From: an uncultured Pseudomonadales bacterium
GTDB lineage: Bacteria; Pseudomonadota; Gammaproteobacteria; Pseudomonadales; Porticoccaceae
Direction: 5' to 3'
DNA length: 64,000 nucleotides
Assembly (NCBI GenBank): GCA_943788875.1
Contig: CALSSA010000008.1
Location: 62,001 to 126,000 of the forward strand
Shown: one piece after another, positions 28,262-38,297 of the stretch
Layout: every line of letters starts with the position of its first letter
Numbering within the stretch: position 1 is the first letter of the stretch
Translations under genes and position numbers: made by a program
Notes under the pieces: model-generated
The model's database searches: none
What the model saw: the letters and a program-made list of their open reading frames with translations, nothing else
Told to the model about the DNA's origin: nothing

Positions 28262-31200
28262 TTAGGCCTCAGCCAATTCAGCCGCCTGGTTGACATCCAC
28301 TGTTACCAGTCTGGATACACCAGGTTCATGCATGGTAACACCCATTAACTGATTGGCTGCTTCCATTGAAATCTTGTTGTGAGTAATAAAGATAAACTGT
28401 ACCTGATCAGACATCTCTTTGACCATCTTAGCGTAGCGACCCACATTGGCGTCATCCAGCGGCGCATCAACCTCATCGAGCATACAGAAAGGTGCAGGAT
28501 TAAGTTTAAAGATAGAGAACACCATGGCAATAGCCGTCATGGCTTTCTCACCACCGGACAGCAGGTGAATCGATGAATTCTTTTTGCCTGGCGGTCGCGC
28601 CATCAGCGTAACCCCTGTATCCAGCAAATCATCGCCCGTCATCTCAAGGTAGGCATGACCACCGCCGAACAGTTTCGGAAACAGTTCCTGGATATGGCCA
28701 TTGACTAGTTCAAAGGTTTCTTTAAATCTGGTACGAGTCTCACGGTCGATCTTCTGGATGGCATTCTGTAACGTCGCCAGTGCATCTTCCAATTCAGCAT
28801 TTTGCTGATCCAAATAATCTTTTCGCTCTGACTCAATTTTGTATTCATCAATCGCCGCTAGATTGATCGGGCCAAGGCGCTGAATACGGTTGCCAATCAA
28901 CTCCAACTGCTCTTCCCAATCCACCAGCACTGCGTCTTCTTCCAGCGCTTCCAGCAGCGCTTCAAGATCGGCTTGCTTCTCGGTAATCTGCTCTTCAATA
29001 GTGCGACTTAAAGTGCTGATCTCCTGGGCAGAAATACGCTGCTGCTCTAGCTTGCCCTGCACCTTCTGCACCTCAACTTCCATTTCGCTACGCAGCTTTT
29101 CCTGCTCGCGCATCTGGTGTTCAGTAGTTTCTACTGCAGCGCGAACTTCGGCCAGCTCACTTTCTACCAGCAGCCGGGCCTCAAGCTGAGTTTCAAGCTC
29201 AATTTTGTGGCTGTCAGTAGGGTCTTCTTTAATATTAAAGGCTTCGCGCAACTGCTCGCGACGCTCTTGAAGACGTTCCACCTGAACTTCTAGTCGGCTG
29301 ATGCCTTCTTTGATTGATGTCAGCTGAGTACCCAGAGAGCCCTCACGCATAGCCAGCTCCTGACGACGATCGCGATCATGGCGAGCAGTCTGACGTACTT
29401 CATCCAGTTGGGTGCGGCAGGTATCTCGCTGGGCAATCAAATTCTCACGCTGAACTGTATCTGCTTCCATCTTATCGATGGACTCCTGCAAAATAACCCG
29501 GGCAGCGGACAGATTATCCTGTTCGGTCTCGCTCTGGGTAATCACTTCCGCAAGCTCATTTTCAGCGCGCTCTTTACGCGCCTTATACTGTTCAATCTGA
29601 ACTTCAAAGCCACTGAGCTTTGAGCGCAGATCTGCATAGCTAGCCTGCTGTTGAGCAATATTGCTGGCAATTTCTTGGCGGTTCTGCTCTAAGCTCTGCA
29701 TGCGCTGTTCATTATTTTGCCGAGTTTTTTCCAGCTCACTAATACTGCTATCCAACTTCTCTAGCTCAGCAACAATGGTTTCCAGCTCTTGCTTGCGCTG
29801 CAGAACACCTGCAGTGGCATCTTTATCCCGCGCCACGCGCAACCAGTTATTACCCAACCAGATACCATCCTGAGTAACCACAGATTCTATGGCCGACAGT
29901 GACGGCTGCATTTTTAATGCATCAGCCAGGCTCTCCGCGGCATAGACATTGCCCATTAAACCGCGGGCGGCATCGCCTTTAACCAGATCGCTGAGTAGCT
30001 GACCTTTATCACCAGATTGAGCGGCACAGGCAGCATTACCCACCAACAACAACTCACCCTTTTTGAAATCCTCCAGCATATCCACGGCGCTGGCTATACT
30101 GTCCACAGTAACGGCCTGCAGATAGCTACCCAGCACAGTTTCAACTGCTACTTCCCAGCCGCTGACCGGCTTGACGGAATCTGCTAGACGGGGTTTATCA
30201 CCCAGACCTTTAGCTGCCAGCCACTGCCGCTCGGCATCATCACCTTTGGCGGCCTGTTGCAGCGCATCCAATGAAGCCTGACGGCCTTTTAAGGTTTGCT
30301 GCTGGCTGCGAGCGCTATTATGTTGTTCCGCGGCAATCTTTTCTTCCCCGCGCAATGCCTCAATCTCGTCAGCATTATCAACACGCTGTTTATCAATGCT
30401 GTCACGGTTTAATTCGGCTTCGGACAGCATGGCCTGAATACTGGCCATTTCTTCTTCAGCGGGACTGGCCTGAAAACTACTGGCCTCGGTGGACAGTGAT
30501 TGCTGTCGCTCGGTTAAACGTCGCATCAGCTGTTCCAGATGCTGAATGCGCGACTGCTGAACCTCTGCCTGCTGTCTTGGGCTGGCAGACTTCTGATTAA
30601 ACTCATCCCAGGTTTGCTGCCAGCTCTGCATTGCCGCTTCAGCGGACTGCAGTGCCTCTGAGGAAATTGCTTCCGCGGCGGTAGCCTCTTCAAGCCCCGG
30701 CGCCAATTCATCAAACTCTGCCTGCCAGCCGGCGGCTTTTTGGCGGTCGGCAGCAAGATGCTGTTCCGCTTCGCTAAAGTTGCGCTCAGTCTGTTCCAAA
30801 TCCTGAGACAGCTCCTGAGCACGCTGCTGGGCGTGTTCGATAGCCTGTTCAATACGGGCAACATCACCACCGATCTTATAAAAACGTGCCTGTACTTCAT
30901 TGAAGGCATCGCTGCGATCCGTAAATTCGGTACGCAGTTTTTCAATGGCAGTGTCACAACCACCGCGCTGAGTGATATATTTTTCCTGCTCGATTTCCAG
31001 AGTGCCAATCACTTGCTTTTGTTCTGTGGCAGAGGCGTTAAAACCGCGCCATTTCAGGGCCAGTAATTCGGCGGAGGTTTGGCGCTCTTGTTTTTTATAC
31101 TCGGCGTATTTCTCTGCCGCTTTAGCCTGACGCTCAAGGCGGCCCAACTGACGACCCAGCTCATCGCGGATATCGGTCAGCCGCTCAAGATTCTCCATGG

Positions 31201-31759
31201 TGCGCTGCATACGTCCTTCAGTGTCCCGGCGGCGCTCTTTGTATTTAGAAATGCCTGCGGCTTCTTCAATATAAACTCGCAGCTCATCTGGCTTAGCTTC
31301 GATCAGACGAGAGATCATGCCCTGCTCAATAATCGCGTAACTACGCGGGCCAAGACCTGTGCCGAGGAAGATATCGGTAATATCCCGACGGCGGCATTTA
31401 TTGCCATTGAGGTAGTAGTTAGACTGGCCATCACGGGTCACTTTGCGCCTGATACCAATCTCATTGTAGGAGGCATACTCACCGACAATACGACCGTCAG
31501 AGTTATCGAATATCAGCTCAATAGAAGCCTGGCCCACTGGCTTGCGGCCACCAGAACCATTAAAGATAACATCAGACATAGACTCGCCACGCAGGTTCTT
31601 GGCTGAGCTCTCTCCCATAACCCAGCGCACGGCATCGATAATATTCGATTTACCACAGCCGTTGGGGCCGACCACGGCACAGAGGTTACTTGGGAAGTTG
31701 ACATTGGTTGGGTCCACAAAGGATTTGAACCCAGCTAATTTAATCGATTTAAGCCGCAT
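28262..31759 (-). CDS. smc: Smc, chromosome segregation ATPase
   Basis: 1165 residues. Walker A GPNGCGKSNIIDAVRWVMGE near residue 32, a long coiled coil and the hinge around residues 510-660 (KGLGDKPRLADSV, VETVLGSYLQAVTV). The second coiled coil is followed by the ABC signature LLSGGEKAMTAIAMVF and Walker B FCMLDEVDAPLDD. Partner of ScpA and ScpB encoded at 4.5-6.1 kb. The absence of MukBEF genes here is only known for this window. Confidence 0.97.
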   Translation of the reverse strand: MRLKSIKLAGFKSFVDPTNVNFPSNLCAVVGPNGCGKSNIIDAVRWVMGESSAKNLRGESMSDVIFNGSGGRKPVGQASIELIFDNSDGRIVGEYASYNEIGIRRKVTRDGQSNYYLNGNKCRRRDITDIFLGTGLGPRSYAIIEQGMISRLIEAKPDELRVYIEEAAGISKYKERRRDTEGRMQRTMENLERLTDIRDELGRQLGRLERQAKAAEKYAEYKKQERQTSAELLALKWRGFNASATEQKQVIGTLEIEQEKYITQRGGCDTAIEKLRTEFTDRSDAFNEVQARFYKIGGDVARIEQAIEHAQQRAQELSQDLEQTERNFSEAEQHLAADRQKAAGWQAEFDELAPGLEEATAAEAISSEALQSAEAAMQSWQQTWDEFNQKSASPRQQAEVQQSRIQHLEQLMRRLTERQQSLSTEASSFQASPAEEEMASIQAMLSEAELNRDSIDKQRVDNADEIEALRGEEKIAAEQHNSARSQQQTLKGRQASLDALQQAAKGDDAERQWLAAKGLGDKPRLADSVKPVSGWEVAVETVLGSYLQAVTVDSIASAVDMLEDFKKGELLLVGNAACAAQSGDKGQLLSDLVKGDAARGLMGNVYAAESLADALKMQPSLSAIESVVTQDGIWLGNNWLRVARDKDATAGVLQRKQELETIVAELEKLDSSISELEKTRQNNEQRMQSLEQNRQEIASNIAQQQASYADLRSKLSGFEVQIEQYKARKERAENELAEVITQSETEQDNLSAARVILQESIDKMEADTVQRENLIAQRDTCRTQLDEVRQTARHDRDRRQELAMREGSLGTQLTSIKEGISRLEVQVERLQERREQLREAFNIKEDPTDSHKIELETQLEARLLVESELAEVRAAVETTEHQMREQEKLRSEMEVEVQKVQGKLEQQRISAQEISTLSRTIEEQITEKQADLEALLEALEEDAVLVDWEEQLELIGNRIQRLGPINLAAIDEYKIESERKDYLDQQNAELEDALATLQNAIQKIDRETRTRFKETFELVNGHIQELFPKLFGGGHAYLEMTGDDLLDTGVTLMARPPGKKNSSIHLLSGGEKAMTAIAMVFSIFKLNPAPFCMLDEVDAPLDDANVGRYAKMVKEMSDQVQFIFITHNKISMEAANQLMGVTMHEPGVSRLVTVDVNQAAELAEA

Positions 31760-31952
31760 GTTTAGTCATTCTACTTGTGTTCGGTCCAGTCCGTTGGCCG
31801 CAGGATTGCTTATCAGTTAGCAGTCAATTCTACACAGTCTGAGCCGTACACAAAACAGTAAATCATTGATTGGGGCATTTACTTTGGATCGGGCCATTGT
31901 CAGCGACTAAAATCAGGCCCATTGCTGTTGATTATGGACTGTGGCGAATAAA

Positions 31953-33179
31953 TTAAGGCCTCTGGCGATTAATGATGAGACTGATAATATCGCTGAAAGG
32001 TAGCTCGATAACCTCAGAGCTGGTCTCCCAATCTCCAGACTGAGGTGTTGCTGAGCCAGAAGCTGACAACCGAGCCACCAGCCGCACCTCAGTGGCACTG
32101 GAAATCCCTCGCCCCGCCATCAGCGCATCACTGTCACTCAGAGTCAGAGTCGCAGGCAGATCGCCGGCACGCAGCTTGCGCGCAGCCAGCGGCATAGGTG
32201 GCCCCGAGGCCTCAACAACAGCCACAAATACCAGCTGGTCAGGGGCAAAATCAATGCTCGAATCCAGCCTCACTGAGAGCTTAATCTGCGGCTGGTCAGA
32301 CTGATCTGGCGCCACAGACTCGCCGCCAGAGAGCATTTTCTCAGCCCGCTCTATACCAATCAGCAGAGCCTGGGCTGTGGAACTGGCGGGATCCAAACTC
32401 TGACGGGCGCCCTGCCAATAGGTGACCGCCAACTGCAACTGTCCAGTCTGAAATGCCTGAATACCCTTTAAGCCGAGCACCGTAGGGTTACTGGAATCTA
32501 CCGCAAAGGCTCTCTCCATAGCATCCACAACTGGCGCACTAAATTTACTGCCTTCCAGCAGAAACAATGTCTCGGCATATTGCGCCAGCAGATACCCATC
32601 CTCAGGCTGGGCCTCAACGGCCGCAGCAAGAAACTGACTGGCGGAGAGCAGGTCACCCTCTGCAAGTGCCGACTGGGCCAGCATAACCCAGTAATAAACA
32701 TTTTCCGGACGCTGCTCGGCGCGCTTTGCAATTGCGCTGTCTAGCTGCTCACGCCATTGCTCAAACAGTTGGACATCTTCCGTCACCTGAGGGGCCTGCT
32801 CTATTAGCCGAACAATTTCTTCGTCAGCATAGGCACCCACCTGGTTGTAGGTAAGCCAGGTTATCAGCGGCACTGAGATAATCAGCACAGGCAGCAGCCA
32901 GAGACCTGCTTTGCTTTGCTTTGCTGCAGAATGCTCTGTCGCTGTATTGCTCAGCAGCAATTGCTGAGCATCGGCTAGCAGCTGCTCAAATTGATCCTGA
33001 CTGATCTCGGCATTATCCAGCTGGCGCTGATACTGCTCCTGCTGCTCGCGAAAAATCGCCACATTGGTCTGCTCAATCGAGGAGTTCGAGCTGGAGCGAC
33101 GCCAGTTCGACAGAAACGGGTAGAGGATAAAAACACTGGCAGCCACCAGCATCAGTACAAACATGGGCCAGAATGTCAT
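31953..33179 (-). CDS. ccmI: CcmI, cytochrome c maturation TPR protein
   Basis: Apocytochrome c chaperone of the haem ligation complex. Two N-terminal membrane helices (FVLMLVAASVFILYPFL and GLWLLPVLIISVPLITWL) frame a cytoplasmic coiled coil. A periplasmic TPR domain follows (ENVYYWVMLAQSALAEGDLL, YAETLFLLEG, LGLKGIQAFQTGQLQLAV), then a C-terminal beta domain. Last of the nine ccm genes; its ATG overlaps the ccmH stop by one base. Confidence 0.88.
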   Translation of the reverse strand: MTFWPMFVLMLVAASVFILYPFLSNWRRSSSNSSIEQTNVAIFREQQEQYQRQLDNAEISQDQFEQLLADAQQLLLSNTATEHSAAKQSKAGLWLLPVLIISVPLITWLTYNQVGAYADEEIVRLIEQAPQVTEDVQLFEQWREQLDSAIAKRAEQRPENVYYWVMLAQSALAEGDLLSASQFLAAAVEAQPEDGYLLAQYAETLFLLEGSKFSAPVVDAMERAFAVDSSNPTVLGLKGIQAFQTGQLQLAVTYWQGARQSLDPASSTAQALLIGIERAEKMLSGGESVAPDQSDQPQIKLSVRLDSSIDFAPDQLVFVAVVEASGPPMPLAARKLRAGDLPATLTLSDSDALMAGRGISSATEVRLVARLSASGSATPQSGDWETSSEVIELPFSDIISLIINRQRP

Positions 33180-33655
33180 TACTGCTTATCCTTATTGCGC
33201 AAAAGTTGATCCAAGCGCTGTTGATCAACAGCGCTCAGCTCATCCATTTGTTCCAGCGGCGTATCAGTGCTGGCTCGATTAAAATATAGTCTGAAGAGAA
33301 CCCACAGACCAACCAACAAAAACAGTACCGGCGCCGCCCACAACAGCCAGGTATTTTGATTTACCTCTGGTCTGTAAAGAATAAATTCAGAGTAACGGTT
33401 CTTGAGATAATCTTTGATTTCCCGGTCACTCATACCCTCTTCCAGAAGACGCTGGACCTGAGCGCGCAAATCCTCTGAGATAGGAGAGTTGGAATCCGCC
33501 AGATTTTGATTTTGGCACTTGGGACAGCGCAGTTCCTGCACCAACTGCTGATACCTGATGCGCAGAGACTCATCGGAAAATTCAACTACAGCTGTGCTGG
33601 CCACAGCCATATTGGCGAGCAACAAACTCAGCACCACAAACCCCAGCACTCTCAT
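33179..33655 (-). CDS. ccmH: CcmH, apocytochrome c thiol reductase
   Basis: Signal peptide, the redox motif LRCPKCQNQNLADSNSPI, the helical bundle (GMSDREIKDYLKNRYSEFIL) and one TM helix (LWAAPVLFLLVGLWVLF). It reduces the CXXCH cysteines of apocytochrome c in the periplasm. 158 residues, so the short form, with CcmI as a separate gene. Confidence 0.93.
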   Translation of the reverse strand: MRVLGFVVLSLLLANMAVASTAVVEFSDESLRIRYQQLVQELRCPKCQNQNLADSNSPISEDLRAQVQRLLEEGMSDREIKDYLKNRYSEFILYRPEVNQNTWLLWAAPVLFLLVGLWVLFRLYFNRASTDTPLEQMDELSAVDQQRLDQLLRNKDKQ

Positions 33656-34188
33656 TCAAGTGCTCCGGTTAACTCTTCGTACAATGCCTTAAGCTCAGCG
33701 TTCCAAATGCGATCATCAACCACTCCAACCCGGCGATAACGAATGATCCCGTCGCCATCTACCAGATAGGTTTCCGGAGCGCCATAAACCCCCAGATCAA
33801 TGCCCAGACTACCCTCGGCATCGAAAATATTAAACTGATAGGGATTGCCCCGCTCATACAGCCACAGCTTGGCCTCAGCTCGCTGATCTTTGTAGTTGAG
33901 ACCAACAATCACAACCCCCTGCTCGGCCAGGCTATTGAGCATAGGGTGCTCGATACGGCAGGCAAAACACCAGGTAGCCCAGACATTGACCAGCAAAACC
34001 TGACCGCGGAAGTCCTCGCGACTAACAATCTCTTGATCACCCTCAAGACGCGGTAAAAAGAACTCAGGGAAAGGCTCACCAACCAGTGCCGAGGGCAATT
34101 CCTGAGGGTCTTTATCCAGCCCCAGCAGCAATACAATACTGAGTGCAGCAAACAGAGCCAGTGGGATAAAAAGTGCGACTCTGTTCAT
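33652..34188 (-). CDS. ccmG: CcmG/DsbE, thiol:disulfide interchange protein
   Basis: Membrane-anchored periplasmic thioredoxin. N-terminal TM (VALFIPLALFAALSIVLLLG), the active site VNVWATWCFACRIEHPML with CFAC, the GVYGAPETYLVDGDGIIRYR block with the cis-proline. Overlaps ccmF and ccmH by 4 bases each. Confidence 0.94.
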   Translation of the reverse strand: MNRVALFIPLALFAALSIVLLLGLDKDPQELPSALVGEPFPEFFLPRLEGDQEIVSREDFRGQVLLVNVWATWCFACRIEHPMLNSLAEQGVVIVGLNYKDQRAEAKLWLYERGNPYQFNIFDAEGSLGIDLGVYGAPETYLVDGDGIIRYRRVGVVDDRIWNAELKALYEELTGALE

Positions 34189-36164
34189 AAGCCCGGCACC
34201 ATACTCTCGTCACTGTCTGCGTTTTTGCGCTTGCGCCTATAACGCTTATCTAAAGAGGCCAGCAGGCCACCCAGAGCAATCATCAATCCACCCAGCCAAA
34301 TACAGCGCACAAAAGGCTTTACCTGCAGCCGAATAGCCCAGGCCTGACCTGCCAGCGGCTCAGCCAGGGAGACATATAGATCACGACTGAGGGCGGCATC
34401 AATGGCGGCCTCAGTCATCACCTGCCCGCCCGCTTTATAGTTGCGCTTCTCCGGCAACATCACAGTGCTAAAGCCTGACTCAGACCGCACATTAATCTGC
34501 CCCCTGTAGGCAACAAAGTTGGGCCCCTGAACCTGCTCAACACCGCCAAATTCAAACTCATATTCAGCGACCTGTGCTGTGTCACCGGGCATCATGCGCA
34601 CATCAATCTGGGTATCATAGATACTGCTAAGACCCACACCGAGAATACACACAGCCAAGCCTGTATGGGCGCAAACCATGCCCCAATAACTGCCTGACAG
34701 ACGACCGACACGATTCAGCTTGCCTCCCAACTTGTCGGCCAGATCTGTCGCCGTCATGGTAACGACCCAGAAAACCAACAGCAGGGTAAACACGGCCCCA
34801 AAGGAATAACTTTGCCATGAAATCTCCGCCGCTAAAAACAACGGCAGCACCAGTGCCATGACTCCAGAGACCATTCCAGGCAAAAACCCTTTGCTCAGCA
34901 ATAGCGAGGCATCGGTTTTTTTCCACCTTGTGAATGCAGCAAACCCAACGCTGATAGCCAGACCCGACATCAGCGGCACAAAAAAGAAATTAAAATAGGG
35001 AGGGCCAACAGAAATCTTACCCAGATCCAATACGTCAGCCAGCAAGGGGTATAGGGTACCCACCAGAATCATCGCCATGGAACTGACCAGCAGAATATTA
35101 TTCACCAGCAACATCATCTCTCTTGACCAGGCGCCGTAGCCAGCAACCTTGTGCATGGCCGGTCCGCGCAGGGCAAACAGCAACAGCGAACCGCCAATCA
35201 CCAGAGCCAAAAATGCCAAAATAAACACCCCCCTCTCAGGATCGCTGGCAAAGGCATGGACGGAGGTCAATATGCCAGAGCGTACTAGAAAGGTACCCAG
35301 CAGACTCAGGGAGAATGCAAAGATCGCCAACAGCAACGTCCAGCTGCGAAACACACCGCGCTTTTCCGTGGCTGCAATGCTGTGCACCAGAGCTGTGCCC
35401 ACTAACCAGGGCATAAATGATGCGTTTTCCACCGGGTCCCAAAACCACCAACCGCCCCAGCCCAGTTCGTAATAAGCCCACCAGCTGCCAAGGGTGATAC
35501 CTATGGTCAAACAAACCCAGGCCAGATTAATCCAAGGCCGTGACCAGCGCGCCCAGGCACTGTCAAACTGACCACCGATCAGCGCAGCAATAGCAAAGGC
35601 AAAAGGCACAGCAAAACCCACATAGCCCATATACAACATAGGCGGATGCACAATAAGACCGAAGTCCTGCAACAGAGGGTTGAGGTCGCCGCCTTCCAGC
35701 GGCGCCACAGGCAGAATGCGCTCAAAGGGATTTGAGGTCAGCAGCAGAAACAGGGCAAAACCAACAGCGATTGCGCCGAGTATGGATAACACTCGTGCAG
35801 AGAGCTGCAGAGGCAGTTCACGGCTAAACATTGCCACCGCCGCAGACCAACCAGCCAGAATCAATGCCCATAGCAACAGCGAGCCCTCGTGAGCACCCCA
35901 TACGGCACTAAATTTAAATCGGTCTGGGAGCAATGTATTGGAGTTGTTGGCAACATATCTAAGCGAGAAATCATCCAGCAAAAATGCATTGGCCAGGCAG
36001 GCAAAAGACAGGCCCATAAAGACCAGCTGACCAATGGCCATTGAGCGGCCCAGCTCCATCCAGCTGCGATAGCCATTAAATGACCCGAGCATTGGCACTA
36101 ATGCCTGAACCACCGCAAAACACAGCGCGACAATTAATGCCGCATGTCCTAACTCTGGCGTCAT
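34185..36164 (-). CDS. ccmF: CcmF, haem lyase subunit
   Basis: Large polytopic membrane protein, 659 residues, catalysing haem attachment to apocytochrome c with CcmH/I. The WWD haem-binding motif is seen in ELGWGGWWFWDPVENASFMP, and other conserved blocks are AVWGAHEGSLLLWALIL and HPPMLYMGYVGFAVPFAFA. Ends in a basic cytoplasmic tail (KRYRRKRKN). Confidence 0.96.
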   Translation of the reverse strand: MTPELGHAALIVALCFAVVQALVPMLGSFNGYRSWMELGRSMAIGQLVFMGLSFACLANAFLLDDFSLRYVANNSNTLLPDRFKFSAVWGAHEGSLLLWALILAGWSAAVAMFSRELPLQLSARVLSILGAIAVGFALFLLLTSNPFERILPVAPLEGGDLNPLLQDFGLIVHPPMLYMGYVGFAVPFAFAIAALIGGQFDSAWARWSRPWINLAWVCLTIGITLGSWWAYYELGWGGWWFWDPVENASFMPWLVGTALVHSIAATEKRGVFRSWTLLLAIFAFSLSLLGTFLVRSGILTSVHAFASDPERGVFILAFLALVIGGSLLLFALRGPAMHKVAGYGAWSREMMLLVNNILLVSSMAMILVGTLYPLLADVLDLGKISVGPPYFNFFFVPLMSGLAISVGFAAFTRWKKTDASLLLSKGFLPGMVSGVMALVLPLFLAAEISWQSYSFGAVFTLLLVFWVVTMTATDLADKLGGKLNRVGRLSGSYWGMVCAHTGLAVCILGVGLSSIYDTQIDVRMMPGDTAQVAEYEFEFGGVEQVQGPNFVAYRGQINVRSESGFSTVMLPEKRNYKAGGQVMTEAAIDAALSRDLYVSLAEPLAGQAWAIRLQVKPFVRCIWLGGLMIALGGLLASLDKRYRRKRKNADSDESMVPGL

Positions 36165-36616
36165 TGCGCTGCTTCCTGTCGTTTTTTGCTCTCATAGGCA
36201 GCATTCATGGCGTCTGCCACCTCAGGCGGTGTGTAATTCTCATCATGTTTAGCCAACACCTCAGTGGCCTGCAAAACCAGATTTTCATCCAGCTTGCCCG
36301 ATGCAATAGCCGCCTCGCCTTCGGCAAACAAATCAGGAAGAATACCGCCGTACTGCACATCTAATGTCGCCATGCCGTCGGTGACAGTAAATTTCACATC
36401 CAGCGAGTCCGGTGAGCGCACCACAGAACCATCAACCACCATACCGCCCGCTCTTATGTTGACCGACTGAGGCGCTTCGCCCGCAGCGATCTGTGCCGGA
36501 GTATAAAAGTAATTGGCATTCTGTCCGATCATATAGGCCATAAGCCCCACAATCACCGAAGCGGCAACCATAATAAGAATGACCATCTGCAGGCGCTGTT
36601 TACGTATGGGGTGCAT
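36161..36616 (-). CDS. ccmE: CcmE, haem chaperone
   Basis: N-terminal TM (MVILIMVAASVIVGLMAYMI), OB-fold domain with YYTP-like YFYTPAQI, GGMVVDGSVVR and QYGGILPDLFAEGEA. The covalent haem-binding histidine is in VLAKHDENYTPPEV, followed by the conserved tyrosine. Carries haem from CcmABCD to CcmF. Confidence 0.96.
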   Translation of the reverse strand: MHPIRKQRLQMVILIMVAASVIVGLMAYMIGQNANYFYTPAQIAAGEAPQSVNIRAGGMVVDGSVVRSPDSLDVKFTVTDGMATLDVQYGGILPDLFAEGEAAIASGKLDENLVLQATEVLAKHDENYTPPEVADAMNAAYESKKRQEAAQ

Positions 36617-36822
36617 TATTGATTGTCCTCTTGGGTTATACGGCGCCGCTGTTCCCGGCGCAGTTGCTGGGCAATGGTTTTTAAATGGGCACGATGCACC
36701 TGCAGTGGCCGCACTAACAGCCAGGCCATCATTAGCAATGTCACCAGCACAGCAGTCCAGACATACTGGCCGTGGCCTGCCATTTCCAGCATCTGTTGAA
36801 CACTGTCAAACTGAAATTTCAT
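36616..36822 (-). CDS. ccmD: CcmD, haem exporter accessory protein
   Basis: 68 residues: short N-terminus with MLEMAGHGQYVWTAV, one TM helix and a basic cytoplasmic tail (LKTIAQQLRREQRRR). Typical CcmD, needed to release holo-CcmE from CcmC. Overlaps ccmC by 4 bases and ccmE by 1. Confidence 0.9.
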   Translation of the reverse strand: MKFQFDSVQQMLEMAGHGQYVWTAVLVTLLMMAWLLVRPLQVHRAHLKTIAQQLRREQRRRITQEDNQ

Positions 36823-37610
36823 TCCTTGTCCTCCCCTGCGCTGCCTTGATCAGCTCGCAATGCCAGATCACAGACCCATGCCGCTTTGCGCTCGCGCTGC
36901 AATATCTCAGCCCGGATAAATAAAATTAATGCCAGGGCATAGAAACTATACAGGGCAACAATCATGACCAGCAGAGGCTGAAACATATCGATATGCATAC
37001 TCGGGGCTGAGGTCAATTTAATCGTTGCCGGCTGGTGCAATGTGTACCACCAGTCCACAGACTTATAAATAATCGGAATATTGACCGTACCTACCAGAGC
37101 TAGGATAGCGCTAGCTTTATTGCCTGCCTCCTGACTGTGGAACGCATACTGCAGTGCCAGCACCCCCAGGTACAGAAACAGCAGTATCAACATCGACGTA
37201 ATACGCGCATCCCAAACCCAGTAAGTGCCCCAAGTAGGCTTGCCCCAAACAGCGCCAGTGAACAGTGCCAAGAAGGTCAGTACAGCGCCAATAGGTGCCG
37301 CGGACTTCATGACCATATAGCTGAGTTTCATTTTCCAGATCAGACCAATGGCACCGGCAATTGCCATCAGGTAATAGCCCGCCAGAGCTAAAAATGAGAC
37401 TGGAACATGGAGATAGATAATGCGAAAGCTATTACCCTGCTTGGCATCCTGAGGTGCATAACCCAGCCCCCAGACCAGACCAGCTACTAATAAAACCAAG
37501 GTCAGGGCCCACAACCATGGTAGCCAGCGGCCTGTGGTTTCGTAGAACCAGCGAGGAGATCCCAGTCGATAAAACCATGTCCAATCCCGATTTGAAGCCA
37601 TAATCCACAA
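36819..37610 (-). CDS. ccmC: CcmC, haem transfer protein
   Basis: Six-helix membrane protein loading haem onto CcmE. The WWD-type motif WGKPTWGTYWVWDARITSML and IIYLHVPVSFLALAGYYLMA are diagnostic. The start may be the fourth codon (MASNRD) rather than the first. 12 bases separate it from ccmB. Confidence 0.95.
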   Translation of the reverse strand: MWIMASNRDWTWFYRLGSPRWFYETTGRWLPWLWALTLVLLVAGLVWGLGYAPQDAKQGNSFRIIYLHVPVSFLALAGYYLMAIAGAIGLIWKMKLSYMVMKSAAPIGAVLTFLALFTGAVWGKPTWGTYWVWDARITSMLILLFLYLGVLALQYAFHSQEAGNKASAILALVGTVNIPIIYKSVDWWYTLHQPATIKLTSAPSMHIDMFQPLLVMIVALYSFYALALILFIRAEILQRERKAAWVCDLALRADQGSAGEDKE

Positions 37611-37622
37611 AACCCTTAAAAA

Positions 37623-38297
37623 TTAATTACTGCTAACCAGCCGCAGCGCGCCGCCAATAGCCCAGGGACAGAGCGCAATCGCTGCGCAGAGCATAGCCGC
37701 CAAAACTGACAGAGGCCCCAACCAGTTAAATCCATCCACCGCTGTCTGCACCGCAGCACTGCCAAAAATAATTACCGGTATATACAGAGGTATCACCAAG
37801 ATGGACAGCAGCAACCCACCTTTGCGCAATGATACGGTTAACGCTGCACCAACAGCACCTATAAGACTCAAACAGGCAGTGCCCAGCGCCAAACTGGCCA
37901 TCATTGGCACAGTGGCCACGGCGGGCAATGACAGCATCAAACCGATAAGCGGCGATACTAGCGTCAGCGGCAATCCTGTCACCAGCCAATGGGCGGTGAC
38001 CTTGCCCAGCACCGGCAGCGCCAAAAGCTGCGGGGCAATTAACATCTGTTCTAGCGAACCATCCTGGTGATCTGCGGCAAATAATCCCTCTGTCGACAGC
38101 AAAGTGGCCAACAGCGCCATCACCCAAATAATACCCGGTGCTAACTCTGCCAACCGCTGCGGATCAGGGCTGACCCCCAGAGGAATCAATATCGAGACCA
38201 GCAAAAAGAAAATCAATGGGCTAGCCGCCTCACCCAACCGCCGGTAGGACAGCAACAGATCGCGCCTTAAATAGGCGCTAAAACCTATATTACTCAT
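37623..38297 (-). CDS. ccmB: CcmB, haem exporter permease
   Basis: Six-helix permease of the CcmAB ABC module: LRRDLLLSYRRLGEAASPLI, LFAADHQDGSLEQMLIAP and LLLSILVIPLYIPVIIFGS are CcmB blocks. 224 residues, usual length. Overlaps ccmA by 4 bases. Confidence 0.95.
   Translation of the reverse strand: MSNIGFSAYLRRDLLLSYRRLGEAASPLIFFLLVSILIPLGVSPDPQRLAELAPGIIWVMALLATLLSTEGLFAADHQDGSLEQMLIAPQLLALPVLGKVTAHWLVTGLPLTLVSPLIGLMLSLPAVATVPMMASLALGTACLSLIGAVGAALTVSLRKGGLLLSILVIPLYIPVIIFGSAAVQTAVDGFNWLGPLSVLAAMLCAAIALCPWAIGGALRLVSSN

Noticed and set aside
28890..29189. Serine- and cysteine-rich open frame opposite smc
   Set aside because: Antisense shadow of the glutamate- and leucine-rich coiled coil of Smc; low-complexity composition and no ribosome binding site.
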